Source: a virus
Reading direction: 5' to 3' (one strand)
DNA length: 64,000 nucleotides
Virus record (IMG/VR): IMGVR_UViG_3300037189_015965
Location: 1 to 64,000 of that record
The position numbers and the translations under genes were made by a program. The notes beneath the pieces were generated by a model. It did not search any database. It worked only from the letters and a program-made list of their open reading frames with translations, and was not told where the DNA came from. This document shows, in pieces, positions 8,754 to 17,284 of the stretch. Positions within the stretch are counted from its first letter, which is position 1. Each line of letters starts with the position of its first letter.

Positions 8754-9157
8754 TGGCTACATTACTTAAAAATCCTAAAATAAGTGGAAGCACAGCAATT
8801 CAATTACCATTGGGTGCTACTTCCGACCGTCCATCAAATCCTGTTAATGGACAGATACGTTATAACACGGATACTCAACGTTTTGAGATTTATTATAATG
8901 CTTGGCAAAGTATTGCTATCTTGGGAAATGTTACCATTCCAAAAGATATGTTTACAGGTGATGGTAGCACAACAGTGTTTACATTAAGTTATACTCCACC
9001 AAGTGATACAAGTATTCTTGTGTTTGTTGGTAACATTGCACAAAATCCAGGTGATGCATTTACATTAGTTGGTGCAACTATTACATTTAGTAATCCACCG
9101 CCACTTGGTCAAACAGTAGTTGTATTCCACAAGTTTAATAGCACGGATGCCAATTAA
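8753..9157 (+). CDS. Fibre-associated protein with 'GQIRYNT' module
   Basis: 134 residues. The first half carries NGQIRYNTDTQRFEIYYNAW, a module also found in the fibres at 9201, 11394 and 17285. The second half, FTGDGSTTVFTLSYTPP...VFVGN, is a compact version of the GDGSQTNFTLSQ domain seen near the C-termini of 9201 and 17285. It therefore looks like a stand-alone copy of a fibre C-terminal region. Its start overlaps the preceding stop. Confidence 0.7.
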   Translation: MATLLKNPKISGSTAIQLPLGATSDRPSNPVNGQIRYNTDTQRFEIYYNAWQSIAILGNVTIPKDMFTGDGSTTVFTLSYTPPSDTSILVFVGNIAQNPGDAFTLVGATITFSNPPPLGQTVVVFHKFNSTDAN

Positions 9158-9174
9158 GGCAGTAAGTTAAACAC

Positions 9175-9182
9175 CATAAATA
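9175..9182 (+). promoter_or_regulatory. T4-type late promoter box
   Basis: CATAAATA 18 nt before the start at 9201; TAAGG in between serves as ribosome-binding site. Confidence 0.8.
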
Positions 9183-9200
9183 TTAAGTAAGGTGTTATAA

Positions 9201-11348
9201 ATGGCAGTTCTTGGTAAAGTTGCAGGTCCGATGCTCAAAGACAATCTGTTGCGTAATGGCACAGATCTGCAAATTGATACTGATCTTGTATATTTTGATG
9301 TTGTTAATCGTCGTGTTGGCATTTATAACACTATACCAGGCAATACGCTTACTGTTAATGGTAGTTTTACAACCAGTAATATCTATATAAACAATAACCA
9401 AATTACAAGTCTTGTTGGTAATCTTGTTTTAACCGCCATTTCTGGTAATATAAGTGCTAATAATTTGCGAATTGCAAATGTTGCTACACCAGTTCATACA
9501 GCAGATGCCGCAAACAAACTTTATGTTGATACTGCTATTGCTACTGCTGAACCTAACCTTACAATCAGTGATGGAACCAGAACTGACAACGTTGGTATCA
9601 ATTATGAAACCCTAACATTCTTTGGTAATACAAGCCAGATGAATGTTTATGTTACTAATAATCAAGTAACTTTTGGTTTTGTAAGTGTTCCTACCTTTTA
9701 TAATAATGTAAACATTAATGGAAACGCTATTACCAATTTAGTTGGTTATGTTCTGACAAACAATCAACCTTATATTAATAGTCTTGGTGTATTAACAAGT
9801 TTAAGTGTTACTGGTAATGTTACAACAAATGCTATTGCAGCTGGTCAAATTGGTAATACAAACACCATTCTTGAAGGAACTATTGCAAGCGTAAGTGCAA
9901 GCCAACCAAATATTACATCACTGGGAACATTAACTAGTTTAACAGTAACTGGAAATATTAGTTCAAGAGCAGTAAGTGCATTTCAAATTGGTAATACAAA
10001 CACTATACTTGAAGGCACAATTGCTAGTGTAAGTGCAAGTCAACCAAACATTACAAGTCTTGGAACACTAACTAGTCTAACATCTATTGGAACAATTTCT
10101 GCACCTACAATTAACGCTGGCACTATTGGTAATGCTGGCGCTGTTCATAGTGGTGCAAGTATGACTCTTACAGGAAATATAAGCGTAAATGCTGTAAGTG
10201 CAGGTCAGATAGGTAATACAAATACTATACTTGAAGGAACTATTGCTAGTTTAAGTTCAAGTCAGCCAAATATTACAAGCACAGGAACTCTTGTTTCACT
10301 TAATGTTGCTGGCAATATAACAAGTGCAAATCTTATTACAGGTAATATTAATAGCAGTTATGTTATAAGCAATGCAAATATAAGTGCTCAAAATCTTAAT
10401 ATTACTAATAGTATTGTATCAACCAATGTAAATGCAAACGTTTATACAAATTATATTACTGGTCAGGCAACTGATGGTAACATTTTCTTAACACCAACTG
10501 GAACTGGTATTGTTAACGTTAATAGTAAAACTGCTCTACAAGTTCCAGTGGGAAATAGTGGTGAATACCCAACTTATTCAACACCAGGTATGATTCGTTG
10601 GAATACAAGTTATAATTATTTAGAAGTTTATACAGGAACTATTTGGGAAGCAGTTGGTCTTGAAGGAACAACTGTAGTTACCAGTGACCAATTTACTGGT
10701 AATGGTTCTCAAGTTGACTTTATACTAAGTCAAAATAATACAACACAAGGAACACTTGTTAGCGTTAATGGTGTTTTACAGATTCCAACATCAAGCTATA
10801 CTGTAAATGGTAATGTGCTTACCTTTACAGAAGCACCTATCAGCACTGATATTATCGAAGCAAGACAATATACCCCTTCTACATCAGTCAATACTATAAG
10901 CAATGATAATTCACGCATTTATATACATAATGATGCTGGATTACAAAAAATTACTAGCATTGCAAATAGTGTAACTGTTAGTGAATTAACACAATCTAAT
11001 ACTGCTATCTTTAATACTTTAAATTTAAGTTCTGCAATTGTTGCAAATGTTGGCAACATTTCAGTTAATAATACAACAAGTATAATTGATAGCTTTGACC
11101 CATCAATTTATAGAACTGCAAAATATCTAGTAAGTGGAACAAATACCACAAGTAATTATTTCCAATCAGTAGAAGCTATGATTGTTCATAATGGTTTTAC
11201 TGCAAATGTAACAACATATAATATTATTGCAACTAACTCACAATTTTTTACATTATCAGCTAACATTTATAGTGGAAATGTAAGGCTTTGGGCAACCACA
11301 ACAGCTAACACAAACTTTAAAGTAAGCAACATTTACATACCAGTATAA
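9201..11348 (+). CDS. Tail fibre protein
   Basis: 715 residues. The N-terminus (MAVLGKVAGPMLKDNL, then FDVVNRRVGI) is the kind of baseplate-attachment head seen in marine T4-like fibres. Residues about 200-390 contain several copies of a unit with QIGNTNTILEGTIASVSASQPNITSLGTL (split over 20 residues; key parts ILEGTI and QPNITS). Near residue 460 is a GMIRWNTSYNYLEVYTG module, then a GNGSQVDFILSQ...FTEAPISTDII domain. The last 90 residues, starting IIDSFDPSIYRTAKY, are paralogous to the end of the fibre at 17285. Repeats shared at DNA level with 17285 suggest recombination between the two genes. Confidence 0.85.
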   Translation: MAVLGKVAGPMLKDNLLRNGTDLQIDTDLVYFDVVNRRVGIYNTIPGNTLTVNGSFTTSNIYINNNQITSLVGNLVLTAISGNISANNLRIANVATPVHTADAANKLYVDTAIATAEPNLTISDGTRTDNVGINYETLTFFGNTSQMNVYVTNNQVTFGFVSVPTFYNNVNINGNAITNLVGYVLTNNQPYINSLGVLTSLSVTGNVTTNAIAAGQIGNTNTILEGTIASVSASQPNITSLGTLTSLTVTGNISSRAVSAFQIGNTNTILEGTIASVSASQPNITSLGTLTSLTSIGTISAPTINAGTIGNAGAVHSGASMTLTGNISVNAVSAGQIGNTNTILEGTIASLSSSQPNITSTGTLVSLNVAGNITSANLITGNINSSYVISNANISAQNLNITNSIVSTNVNANVYTNYITGQATDGNIFLTPTGTGIVNVNSKTALQVPVGNSGEYPTYSTPGMIRWNTSYNYLEVYTGTIWEAVGLEGTTVVTSDQFTGNGSQVDFILSQNNTTQGTLVSVNGVLQIPTSSYTVNGNVLTFTEAPISTDIIEARQYTPSTSVNTISNDNSRIYIHNDAGLQKITSIANSVTVSELTQSNTAIFNTLNLSSAIVANVGNISVNNTTSIIDSFDPSIYRTAKYLVSGTNTTSNYFQSVEAMIVHNGFTANVTTYNIIATNSQFFTLSANIYSGNVRLWATTTANTNFKVSNIYIPV

Positions 11349-11364
11349 TAAGTGGCTATTACTG

Positions 11365-11372
11365 CATAAATA
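11365..11372 (+). promoter_or_regulatory. T4-type late promoter box
   Basis: CATAAATA 21 nt before the start at 11394; ACGGAG in between is the ribosome-binding site. Confidence 0.8.
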
Positions 11373-11393
11373 TTCCTAACGGAGTCCAATTTT

Positions 11394-13247
11394 ATGTCTT
11401 ATACCATTACATATTCAAATGGTGCTAATTCAATCGTTATTGCCGATGGAACAATAGATAACAGCACAAGTCTTTCACTTGTTGGTAAAAATTACCCCAA
11501 TTATGGTCAGTATCTTGATCAAAATTTCTTAAGTATGTTGGAAAATTTTGCAAGTGGTAGTCAACCAAGCAATCCAATTGTTGGACAGATTTGGTATAAC
11601 ACTACAAAAGGTGCTCTACAAGTTTATAACGGTGTAATTTTTAAGAACATTGCAAGTGCAACTAACAGTGCATCTGCGCCTACAAGTAGCGTTGCAGGTG
11701 ATTTATGGTTTGATAGTGCTAACCAACAACTTAATGTATATAATGGAACGGGTTGGGTGGTTGTTGGACCACTTGGTGGTGCTGGTCAAGTTGTTAGTGA
11801 GAGTATTGTTGACACTCTTGCTGGTAGTCACGATGTTATAAGCATGAAGATTAATAACACTCGTTATGCTATTTTAAGTAAAGATGCAACATTTACACCT
11901 TCAACAACAATCAGTGGTTTTAGCACAATATCACCAGGTTTTAATATTGCATCAACTGCTTTTGTAAGCAATAATAAATTTGTTGGTCAAGCTAGTGATA
12001 GTGCCGCACTTAATGGTGTCAGCGGTAGTAGCTTTATGCGTAATGACCAAAACACTGGTACAGTTGGTATTTTAAGTGTTACAAATAACAGTGGTATCAA
12101 TATTGGAACCACTGGACAAGGTGCATTTACTGTTTACAGTAATGAACTTCGTATGGATAATACTCTTAACAATGGTATTATACGTTTAAGAACACGTAAT
12201 GGTAGCGGTGCTGTAGTAGATGCACTTGACATTCTTGCTAATGCAGATGTTCAAATTAACGGTAACTTGATTGTTCTTGGTGATTTGGATGTTGTAACAA
12301 GTAATGAAATTGCAGTCATAAGTGGCACATCACCCGCATATAGTACAACAACTGGCGCACTTCAGGTATCAGGTGGTGCGGGTTTTGTTGGTAACATTAT
12401 TGTTGGTGGACCAAATAATGCTTTTACAGGAAATGTTTATGTTGGTAACTTAATTGCTAATGGTAGCAGTAATAATGGTAATGTTTATGCAAATTATGTA
12501 ATGGCGGGCACTATTGGTAATAGTAGTGCAACATTAACTGGAACTATCAGCACAGCAACACAAACAAATATTACAACCGTTGGAACACTTACTGCATTAC
12601 AGGTTAGCGGTGCAGCAGGTTTTGCAAATGGAACAGTTACATTTAATCCAACAAGCACATATAAAGTAATATTAGGTAATGTTGGTAATGTGCAAATTGC
12701 TGGCGGTAGTAGTGGACAAGCTCTTATTACTGACGGTAGCAGTAACTTAAATTGGTATACAATTCCAACACCTGTAGCTGGTGGTGGTGCTGCTGGTCGT
12801 GTTGCAATTTATACTGATAGTGCAAATCTTGCTGGTAATAGTAGTGTTACATTTAACAATGCAAACTTAAGTGTAACAGGTGGTATACTTGCTACACAAG
12901 ATATCGTTGCATTTTATTCCGACCAACGTTTAAAAACAGATATTGTTGAAATACCAAATGCACTTGATAAAGTTAAAGCAATTCGTGGTGTCACTTATCG
13001 ACCAAATGAACTCGCATTTACAATGGGTGTAGGTGATAACAACGAGCATATTGGTGTTCTTGCACAAGAAATTGCACAAGTTGCTCCGCAAGTCATTAAA
13101 GCAGCACCATTTGATATTGCAGAAGACGGTAGTAGCAAGAGTGGTGAAAATTATCTTACTGTACAATATGATAAACTTGTTCCACTTCTAATTCAAGCAA
13201 TCAAGGAATTAAGTGCAGAGGTCGAGGCATTAAAAGCAGCGAGGTAA
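11394..13247 (+). CDS. Tail fibre with C-terminal S74 intramolecular chaperone domain
   Basis: 617 residues. N-terminal attachment region (MSYTITYSNGANSIVIADGT), a GQIWYNTTKGALQVYNG module near residue 65 and a TTGALQVSGGAG module near 320. The last 110 residues form a peptidase S74 / endosialidase-type chaperone: SDQRLKTDI with the Ser-Lys pair, GVTYRPN, then HIGVLAQEIAQVAPQV and a terminal helix LLIQAIKELSAEVEAL. In this family the domain trimerises and folds the fibre and is then cut off autocatalytically ahead of the conserved Ser. The mature fibre is therefore predicted to be about 500 residues. Confidence 0.92.
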   Translation: MSYTITYSNGANSIVIADGTIDNSTSLSLVGKNYPNYGQYLDQNFLSMLENFASGSQPSNPIVGQIWYNTTKGALQVYNGVIFKNIASATNSASAPTSSVAGDLWFDSANQQLNVYNGTGWVVVGPLGGAGQVVSESIVDTLAGSHDVISMKINNTRYAILSKDATFTPSTTISGFSTISPGFNIASTAFVSNNKFVGQASDSAALNGVSGSSFMRNDQNTGTVGILSVTNNSGINIGTTGQGAFTVYSNELRMDNTLNNGIIRLRTRNGSGAVVDALDILANADVQINGNLIVLGDLDVVTSNEIAVISGTSPAYSTTTGALQVSGGAGFVGNIIVGGPNNAFTGNVYVGNLIANGSSNNGNVYANYVMAGTIGNSSATLTGTISTATQTNITTVGTLTALQVSGAAGFANGTVTFNPTSTYKVILGNVGNVQIAGGSSGQALITDGSSNLNWYTIPTPVAGGGAAGRVAIYTDSANLAGNSSVTFNNANLSVTGGILATQDIVAFYSDQRLKTDIVEIPNALDKVKAIRGVTYRPNELAFTMGVGDNNEHIGVLAQEIAQVAPQVIKAAPFDIAEDGSSKSGENYLTVQYDKLVPLLIQAIKELSAEVEALKAAR

Positions 13248-13251
13248 TTGA

Positions 13252-13881
13252 ATGGCTTTTGTCCCTAACTCTGGTGCGGTAAGCACTGATATTATAAGTG
13301 ACGTATTTGGGTTAGGTGATGATTTTAACAATTATCGTGGTACCAAATGGTATTATCCAGGTAATCTATTATTTGGTTACTTTAATAGTGGCACTATTAA
13401 ATCAAGCGATTTTTATGGTAAACAACCAAATGATCCTGCAACTGCTGGTGTGTTATTCAGTAATAGTTCTGGTAGTGGCAGTTTTGTCGTTCCACTTTAT
13501 AGAAATACAATTACTATAGAAATATGGGGTGCTGGTGGCGGCGGCGGTGGTTCTAATGGTAGTGATGGTGCAAAAGGCGGAGACACAAGTATCTCTAACT
13601 ACCAACCAATAAGTGGTGGAACAGTTACTGCAGATTATACTGCTGGTGGTGGTAAAGGTGGTGATGGTGGAAAAGTTCCTGTTCCTCCTCCACCTCTTTC
13701 AGTAGATGTGGGTGATCGTGGTCCTAAAGATAATTTACAATCATTTGGTGTGCAAAATAGCAGTGGTGGAACTACATACTTTTTTACAAGAGATGATGTG
13801 CCAGTTGGATATACACAGACATCACAACCAAATGGTTATGGTGATATTGTTGATAGATTTGGTGATACTGGAGTATATTGA
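13252..13881 (+). CDS. Glycine-rich adhesin, N-terminal half or separate subunit
   Basis: 209 residues. The N-terminus has the DFNNYRGTKWY...FNSGTIKSSDFYGK pattern shared with the protein at 14236. Then comes an IEIWGAGGGGGGSNG segment that begins a polyglycine domain. Polyglycine sandwiches form the receptor-binding tip of T-even gp38 adhesins. The polyglycine part breaks off at the stop (13879-13881), and the next gene carries what looks like its remainder. Either the adhesin is made of two chains or one gene has been split by a stop. Confidence 0.65.
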   Translation: MAFVPNSGAVSTDIISDVFGLGDDFNNYRGTKWYYPGNLLFGYFNSGTIKSSDFYGKQPNDPATAGVLFSNSSGSGSFVVPLYRNTITIEIWGAGGGGGGSNGSDGAKGGDTSISNYQPISGGTVTADYTAGGGKGGDGGKVPVPPPPLSVDVGDRGPKDNLQSFGVQNSSGGTTYFFTRDDVPVGYTQTSQPNGYGDIVDRFGDTGVY

Positions 13882-14234
13882 TGGCACAATACGGAGCAGG
13901 TGGCAGTGGCGGAACGATAGATGTAGGTATAACACCATTTATACCTAATCCAAAAAGTTTTACATTCCTTAATGGTAATAGTGGTGTAATTGGAACTGCA
14001 AGTGGCACATCTACTACTGCAAGTGCTACTAATGCAAATGTTGGTGTAGGCGGAAATGGTAGTGGCACAACTGGATATGCTGGTGGTGCAGGTGGTGGAG
14101 CAGGCGGTGCTGGCGCATATATAAAAGTAGTTTATACTGGTGGACAAATACCTGCTGGCACAGTTATAAATTATAATATTGGTGCTGCTGGTGGCAATGG
14201 CACCAATGGCGGAATAAAAATAACTTGGACTTAA
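13881..14234 (+). CDS. Glycine-rich adhesin, C-terminal half or separate subunit
   Basis: 117 residues. ATG at 13881 overlaps the preceding stop (TGATG), an arrangement suited to reinitiation. It is mostly polyglycine (YGAGGSGG, YAGGAGGGAGGAGAYIKVVY) and finishes with GAAGGNGTNGGIKITW, a typical end for a polyglycine adhesin domain. It lacks any N-terminal attachment region, so it probably works together with the product of 13252. An alternative upstream TTG at 13878 adds one residue only. Confidence 0.6.
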   Translation: MAQYGAGGSGGTIDVGITPFIPNPKSFTFLNGNSGVIGTASGTSTTASATNANVGVGGNGSGTTGYAGGAGGGAGGAGAYIKVVYTGGQIPAGTVINYNIGAAGGNGTNGGIKITWT

Positions 14235-14235
14235 A

Positions 14236-15057
14236 ATGACAATTTCGTTAACTGGTAAAGTTGCCCTTAATGCAAATATTAATACTGAATTCCAGTTGGG
14301 TAATGCTATTTCAGCTTATCGTGGTGTTTCATATTATAAACCATCAACTTTAACTATTGGCACTTTTGATACTACTGATTTAAATTTTAGTGAGTTTCGT
14401 GGAACACAAAATAAAGTTACTGTTGATTTAACAATCTCGGTTGATACAAAAAATTATACTTTAAATCCAGCTGCGGTAAGCGGTTATGTAGCTAATTTTA
14501 CAAAAGTAAATTTAACTATTGATAGTGGAATTTATGTTGGTAGTAGTTCTACTGGTTCATATGCACTGACTATTACTGGATTTGCTGCTGGTGATACTGT
14601 TAATTTAATCAATAATGGTTTTATCATAGGGACTGGTGGTGCTGGCGGTAACGGTACTGGTGGTGCTGGCGGTAGTGGATCTCCTGGTGGTAATGCATTA
14701 TTGTTACAGTCTCCTGTAAACATTACAAATAATGGCACACTTGCTGGTGGTGGCGGTGGCGGAGGTGCAACTGACGGTGGAACAACTTATGGTAGTTGTT
14801 TAGGTGGTGGCAGTAGTTATAATGGAACTGGTGGTGGCGGCGGTGCTGGTTATGATCCTGGTGCTGGCGGTGCTAATGGTGGTAGTGCAGGTACAAGAAC
14901 ATCTGGTGGTGCTGGAGGAGCATCTGGCGGTGGTCCTGGACAAGCTGGTTCTACAAGTGGAAATGGTAGATCAGGTGGTGCTGCTGGTAAATATATCAAC
15001 GGTATAGCCTATGCAACATGGGTTGTTACTGGAACAAGACTTGGTGGAAGTAGTTAA
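14236..15057 (+). CDS. gp38-like polyglycine adhesin
   Basis: 273 residues. N-terminal NINTEFQLGNAISAYRGVSY and STLTIGTFDTTDLNFSEFRGT, as in phage glycine-rich tip proteins. After a beta domain (ISVDTKNYTLN) come at least five glycine motifs (GTGGAGGNGTGG, GGGGGGGATDGG, GGGGGAGYDPGAGG) separated by short variable loops, the architecture of T-even gp38, in which the loops recognise the outer-membrane receptor. It directly follows the split glycine-rich pair, so three adhesin-tip genes are adjacent. Confidence 0.75.
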   Translation: MTISLTGKVALNANINTEFQLGNAISAYRGVSYYKPSTLTIGTFDTTDLNFSEFRGTQNKVTVDLTISVDTKNYTLNPAAVSGYVANFTKVNLTIDSGIYVGSSSTGSYALTITGFAAGDTVNLINNGFIIGTGGAGGNGTGGAGGSGSPGGNALLLQSPVNITNNGTLAGGGGGGGATDGGTTYGSCLGGGSSYNGTGGGGGAGYDPGAGGANGGSAGTRTSGGAGGASGGGPGQAGSTSGNGRSGGAAGKYINGIAYATWVVTGTRLGGSS

Positions 15058-15066
15058 GGAATTAAA

Positions 15067-15429
15067 ATGGATACATTAACCGTAAAAGTTCATGAATATA
15101 ATGAAGAAAATCATAGTTTAGTTGTCAGTTTTACAACTGATGCAAGTGATATGAGTGTTGATGAAAGTGAAAAATACAGTTTTGATATTCATAATTACAA
15201 CCCAAATGATTTGAGCGATGCGCTTGCACAAATTGCAAAACAAGGTGCAGTTATTGCACACCAAAAATATCTTAAAGAACAAAGTAAAAAGAACGAGGAT
15301 GTTGTTACCGCAGCAAAGTCAGAAATTGGTAAGGTTTATAATTTTCCAATTGCTGATTTGATAAATGTAACAACTTATACATCTCCTGATGGCGATACTG
15401 GAAACATGACAGGCATCACAATTCTATGA
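15067..15429 (+). CDS. Hypothetical protein, fibre-cluster accessory
   Basis: 120 residues, start preceded by AAGGAATTAAA. A mixed alpha/beta protein, not repetitive: beta N-terminus (LTVKVHEYNEENHSLVVSF), central helix (LSDALAQIAKQGAVIAHQKYL) and a C-terminal NMTGITIL. It overlaps the next gene by 4 nt (ATGA). The position between adhesin and fibre genes suggests a fibre-assembly or attachment role. I do not recognise the family; it lacks the DSL motif of acyl carrier proteins, which I checked because of the nearby ketoacyl synthase. Confidence 0.6.
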   Translation: MDTLTVKVHEYNEENHSLVVSFTTDASDMSVDESEKYSFDIHNYNPNDLSDALAQIAKQGAVIAHQKYLKEQSKKNEDVVTAAKSEIGKVYNFPIADLINVTTYTSPDGDTGNMTGITIL

Positions 15430-16025
15430 GTATTATTACAGGTAATACAATTCATATTAGTAATTTTCCTATGCAATTAGCAAAGGTTACATTTGAAAAT
15501 GCTGGTGATGTAATTGATCAATCATTTTCATATCGTGGTATAGGTAAAGACATTACTATCTCTCGACATATTCTTATAAATGGTTGGGTTAATGTTGATG
15601 GTTATCTAAACGGAGAAAAGGTAGCTACTGAATATACTGAATCACCTTATATTTCAAGATTACGTCATGGAATTATAATAAGTCCAAATGGTGATTATGA
15701 TGTTGATCGTGTTGTATCAACTGCTACTGAAGATAATTCAAGTATTTTTTGCATATATCCTGCTACACAACGTGAACTTATTAATAATACTGAAAATGAA
15801 ATTGTAAAGGATAAAGTTTGGCGTATACCAAGTGGACAACCATTTCGTTTAAAAACAGGTAGATACTATTTTTCTAATGTTGATCTAGAAATAAATGGTC
15901 AAATACATAAAGCTCTTGAACCTATTGCTTGTGTATATAGAGAAGCAGATGTAATGCCTGCGGTAGATGCAGCTATTGCAGAATTTTGGGTTGAAAAAGT
16001 TTATATTTCTCTTAATAACTCTTAA
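15426..16025 (+). CDS. Hypothetical protein upstream of the ketoacyl synthase
   Basis: 199 residues, overlapping the previous gene by 4 nt. Non-repetitive and beta-rich (GNTIHISNFPMQLAKVTF, INGWVNVDGYLNGEKV), with a central ISPNGDYDVDRVV segment and a C-terminal AEFWVEKVYISL. One HSP-like or lipid-binding reading is possible but unsupported. Its stop region overlaps the late box that serves the ketoacyl synthase gene, so the two genes are physically linked. Function unknown. Confidence 0.6.
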   Translation: MSIITGNTIHISNFPMQLAKVTFENAGDVIDQSFSYRGIGKDITISRHILINGWVNVDGYLNGEKVATEYTESPYISRLRHGIIISPNGDYDVDRVVSTATEDNSSIFCIYPATQRELINNTENEIVKDKVWRIPSGQPFRLKTGRYYFSNVDLEINGQIHKALEPIACVYREADVMPAVDAAIAEFWVEKVYISLNNS

Positions 16026-16028
16026 ATA
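16021..16028 (+). promoter_or_regulatory. Late-type box placed for a leaderless mRNA
   Basis: CTTAAATA followed by five T and then the ATG at 16034. With T4 geometry transcription would start at the A of the ATG. No Shine-Dalgarno precedes the gene. Confidence 0.55.
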
Positions 16029-16033
16029 TTTTT

Positions 16034-17236
16034 ATGAAATCAAATATCGTTATTAGTGGTATGGGTGCTATTACTGCATGTGGTGTAGGTGTTGACCCAT
16101 TATGGCAAGCTGTTGTTAATAACCAAAGCAGTATTAAACCCATTGGACATCAATATAATCTAAAAAACAAAATTAAAATTGCAGCCAAAATCGAAAATTT
16201 TGTTCATACTGATTATTTTACAAGACAGACTCGTATAGATTTGTTTTCTGCATACGCTGCTATCGCAACACGTGAAGCAATTGCAGATAGTAAAATTTCA
16301 CAAGAAGAATTAAGTGATAGTAGAACAGGTATAATATTAGGTAATGGATTTCCTGCCGCAGAATCAATTTATAATTTTATTACAAAATTAAATGCTGAAT
16401 CACACTCTAATGATGTATTCACTATACCTCGTGCTATGACTAATGCCGCAATAAGTTATATTTGTATAGAAAATAAAATTTATGGACCAAGTTATCCAAT
16501 AGGTTCTGGTTGTTCTGCTGGTAATCAAGCAATAGGATTAGCTTTTCAACTTATAAGAGCAGGAATAATTGATCGTGCTATTGTTGGTGCAACTGAAGCA
16601 AGTCTTCAACCTTGGGTAATGCGTGCGTGGGAATATATGAACGCATTAAGCACAACTACAATTAAACCATTCAGTATTGATAGAGATGGTATTGTATTGG
16701 GTGAAGGCAGTGGTATGCTTATTTTAGAACGTGAAAGTGATGTTTTAGCAAGAGGGGTAAAACCACAAGCATATATTTTAGGTTACGGTACATCAAATGA
16801 TGCATTTCATTTAGTTCAGCCAGATAATTTAGGTCTTATTAAATCAATGCAAAGTGCATTAGAAGATTCTAATTTAGCTTTAGGTGATATTAATTACATA
16901 AATGCTCATGGAACTGGAACAAAATTAAATGATAAAAATGAAGTTGCTGGTATAAGACAAATATTTGGAAAATATGCAGATTCACTACCAATATCTTCTA
17001 CAAAACCAATACATGGGCATATGTTAGTGGCAACTGGTGCGATTGAAGCAATCATTACAATTAAATCTATTCAAAACAGTTTTGCACCGCCTACTATAAA
17101 CTTTACAACAGCAGACCCAGAGTGTGATATGGATGTAATTCCTAACACTGGTCGCAACATGAACATAGATTATGCACTGACAAGTAACTTTGCATTTGGT
17201 GGAATTAACTCCTCTTTAGTTATTGGCAAATACTGA
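16034..17236 (+). CDS. Beta-ketoacyl-ACP synthase (FabF/KAS II-like)
   Basis: 400 residues, the normal length for KAS I/II, which condense malonyl-ACP with an acyl chain. The thiolase-fold N-terminus (VISGMGAITACG) is present. The catalytic set looks complete: Cys160 in GSGCSAGNQAIG, His292 in NAHGTGTKLND and His329 in KPIHGHMLVATGA, plus the C-terminal SNFAFGGINSSL loop. The Cys motif is GSGCSAG rather than the usual TACS(S/A)G, so substrate choice may differ. It sits inside the tail-fibre operon with its own late-type box. A MaoC-like hotdog gene lies at 49231. Possible jobs are altering host lipids late in infection or priming an acyl or polyketide product; neither is shown. Confidence 0.88.
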   Translation: MKSNIVISGMGAITACGVGVDPLWQAVVNNQSSIKPIGHQYNLKNKIKIAAKIENFVHTDYFTRQTRIDLFSAYAAIATREAIADSKISQEELSDSRTGIILGNGFPAAESIYNFITKLNAESHSNDVFTIPRAMTNAAISYICIENKIYGPSYPIGSGCSAGNQAIGLAFQLIRAGIIDRAIVGATEASLQPWVMRAWEYMNALSTTTIKPFSIDRDGIVLGEGSGMLILERESDVLARGVKPQAYILGYGTSNDAFHLVQPDNLGLIKSMQSALEDSNLALGDINYINAHGTGTKLNDKNEVAGIRQIFGKYADSLPISSTKPIHGHMLVATGAIEAIITIKSIQNSFAPPTINFTTADPECDMDVIPNTGRNMNIDYALTSNFAFGGINSSLVIGKY

Positions 17237-17257
17237 CGTTTAAAATACAAAATCTCC

Positions 17258-17265
17258 TATAAATA
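17258..17265 (+). promoter_or_regulatory. Perfect T4 late promoter box
   Basis: TATAAATA, exact consensus, 19 nt before the fibre start at 17285; GCGGAG follows as ribosome-binding site. Confidence 0.9.
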
Positions 17266-17284
17266 TACTTGCGGAGTTTTCTAA

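Noticed and set aside
13878-13883. Simple sequencing frameshift joining the glycine-rich halves
   Set aside because: The two halves are not joined by a single-base shift: the first ends in a normal stop that overlaps a good ATG, so a real gene boundary is equally likely; kept as an open finding instead.
15067-15429. Acyl carrier protein next to the ketoacyl synthase
   Set aside because: No DSL phosphopantetheine site and wrong helix pattern.
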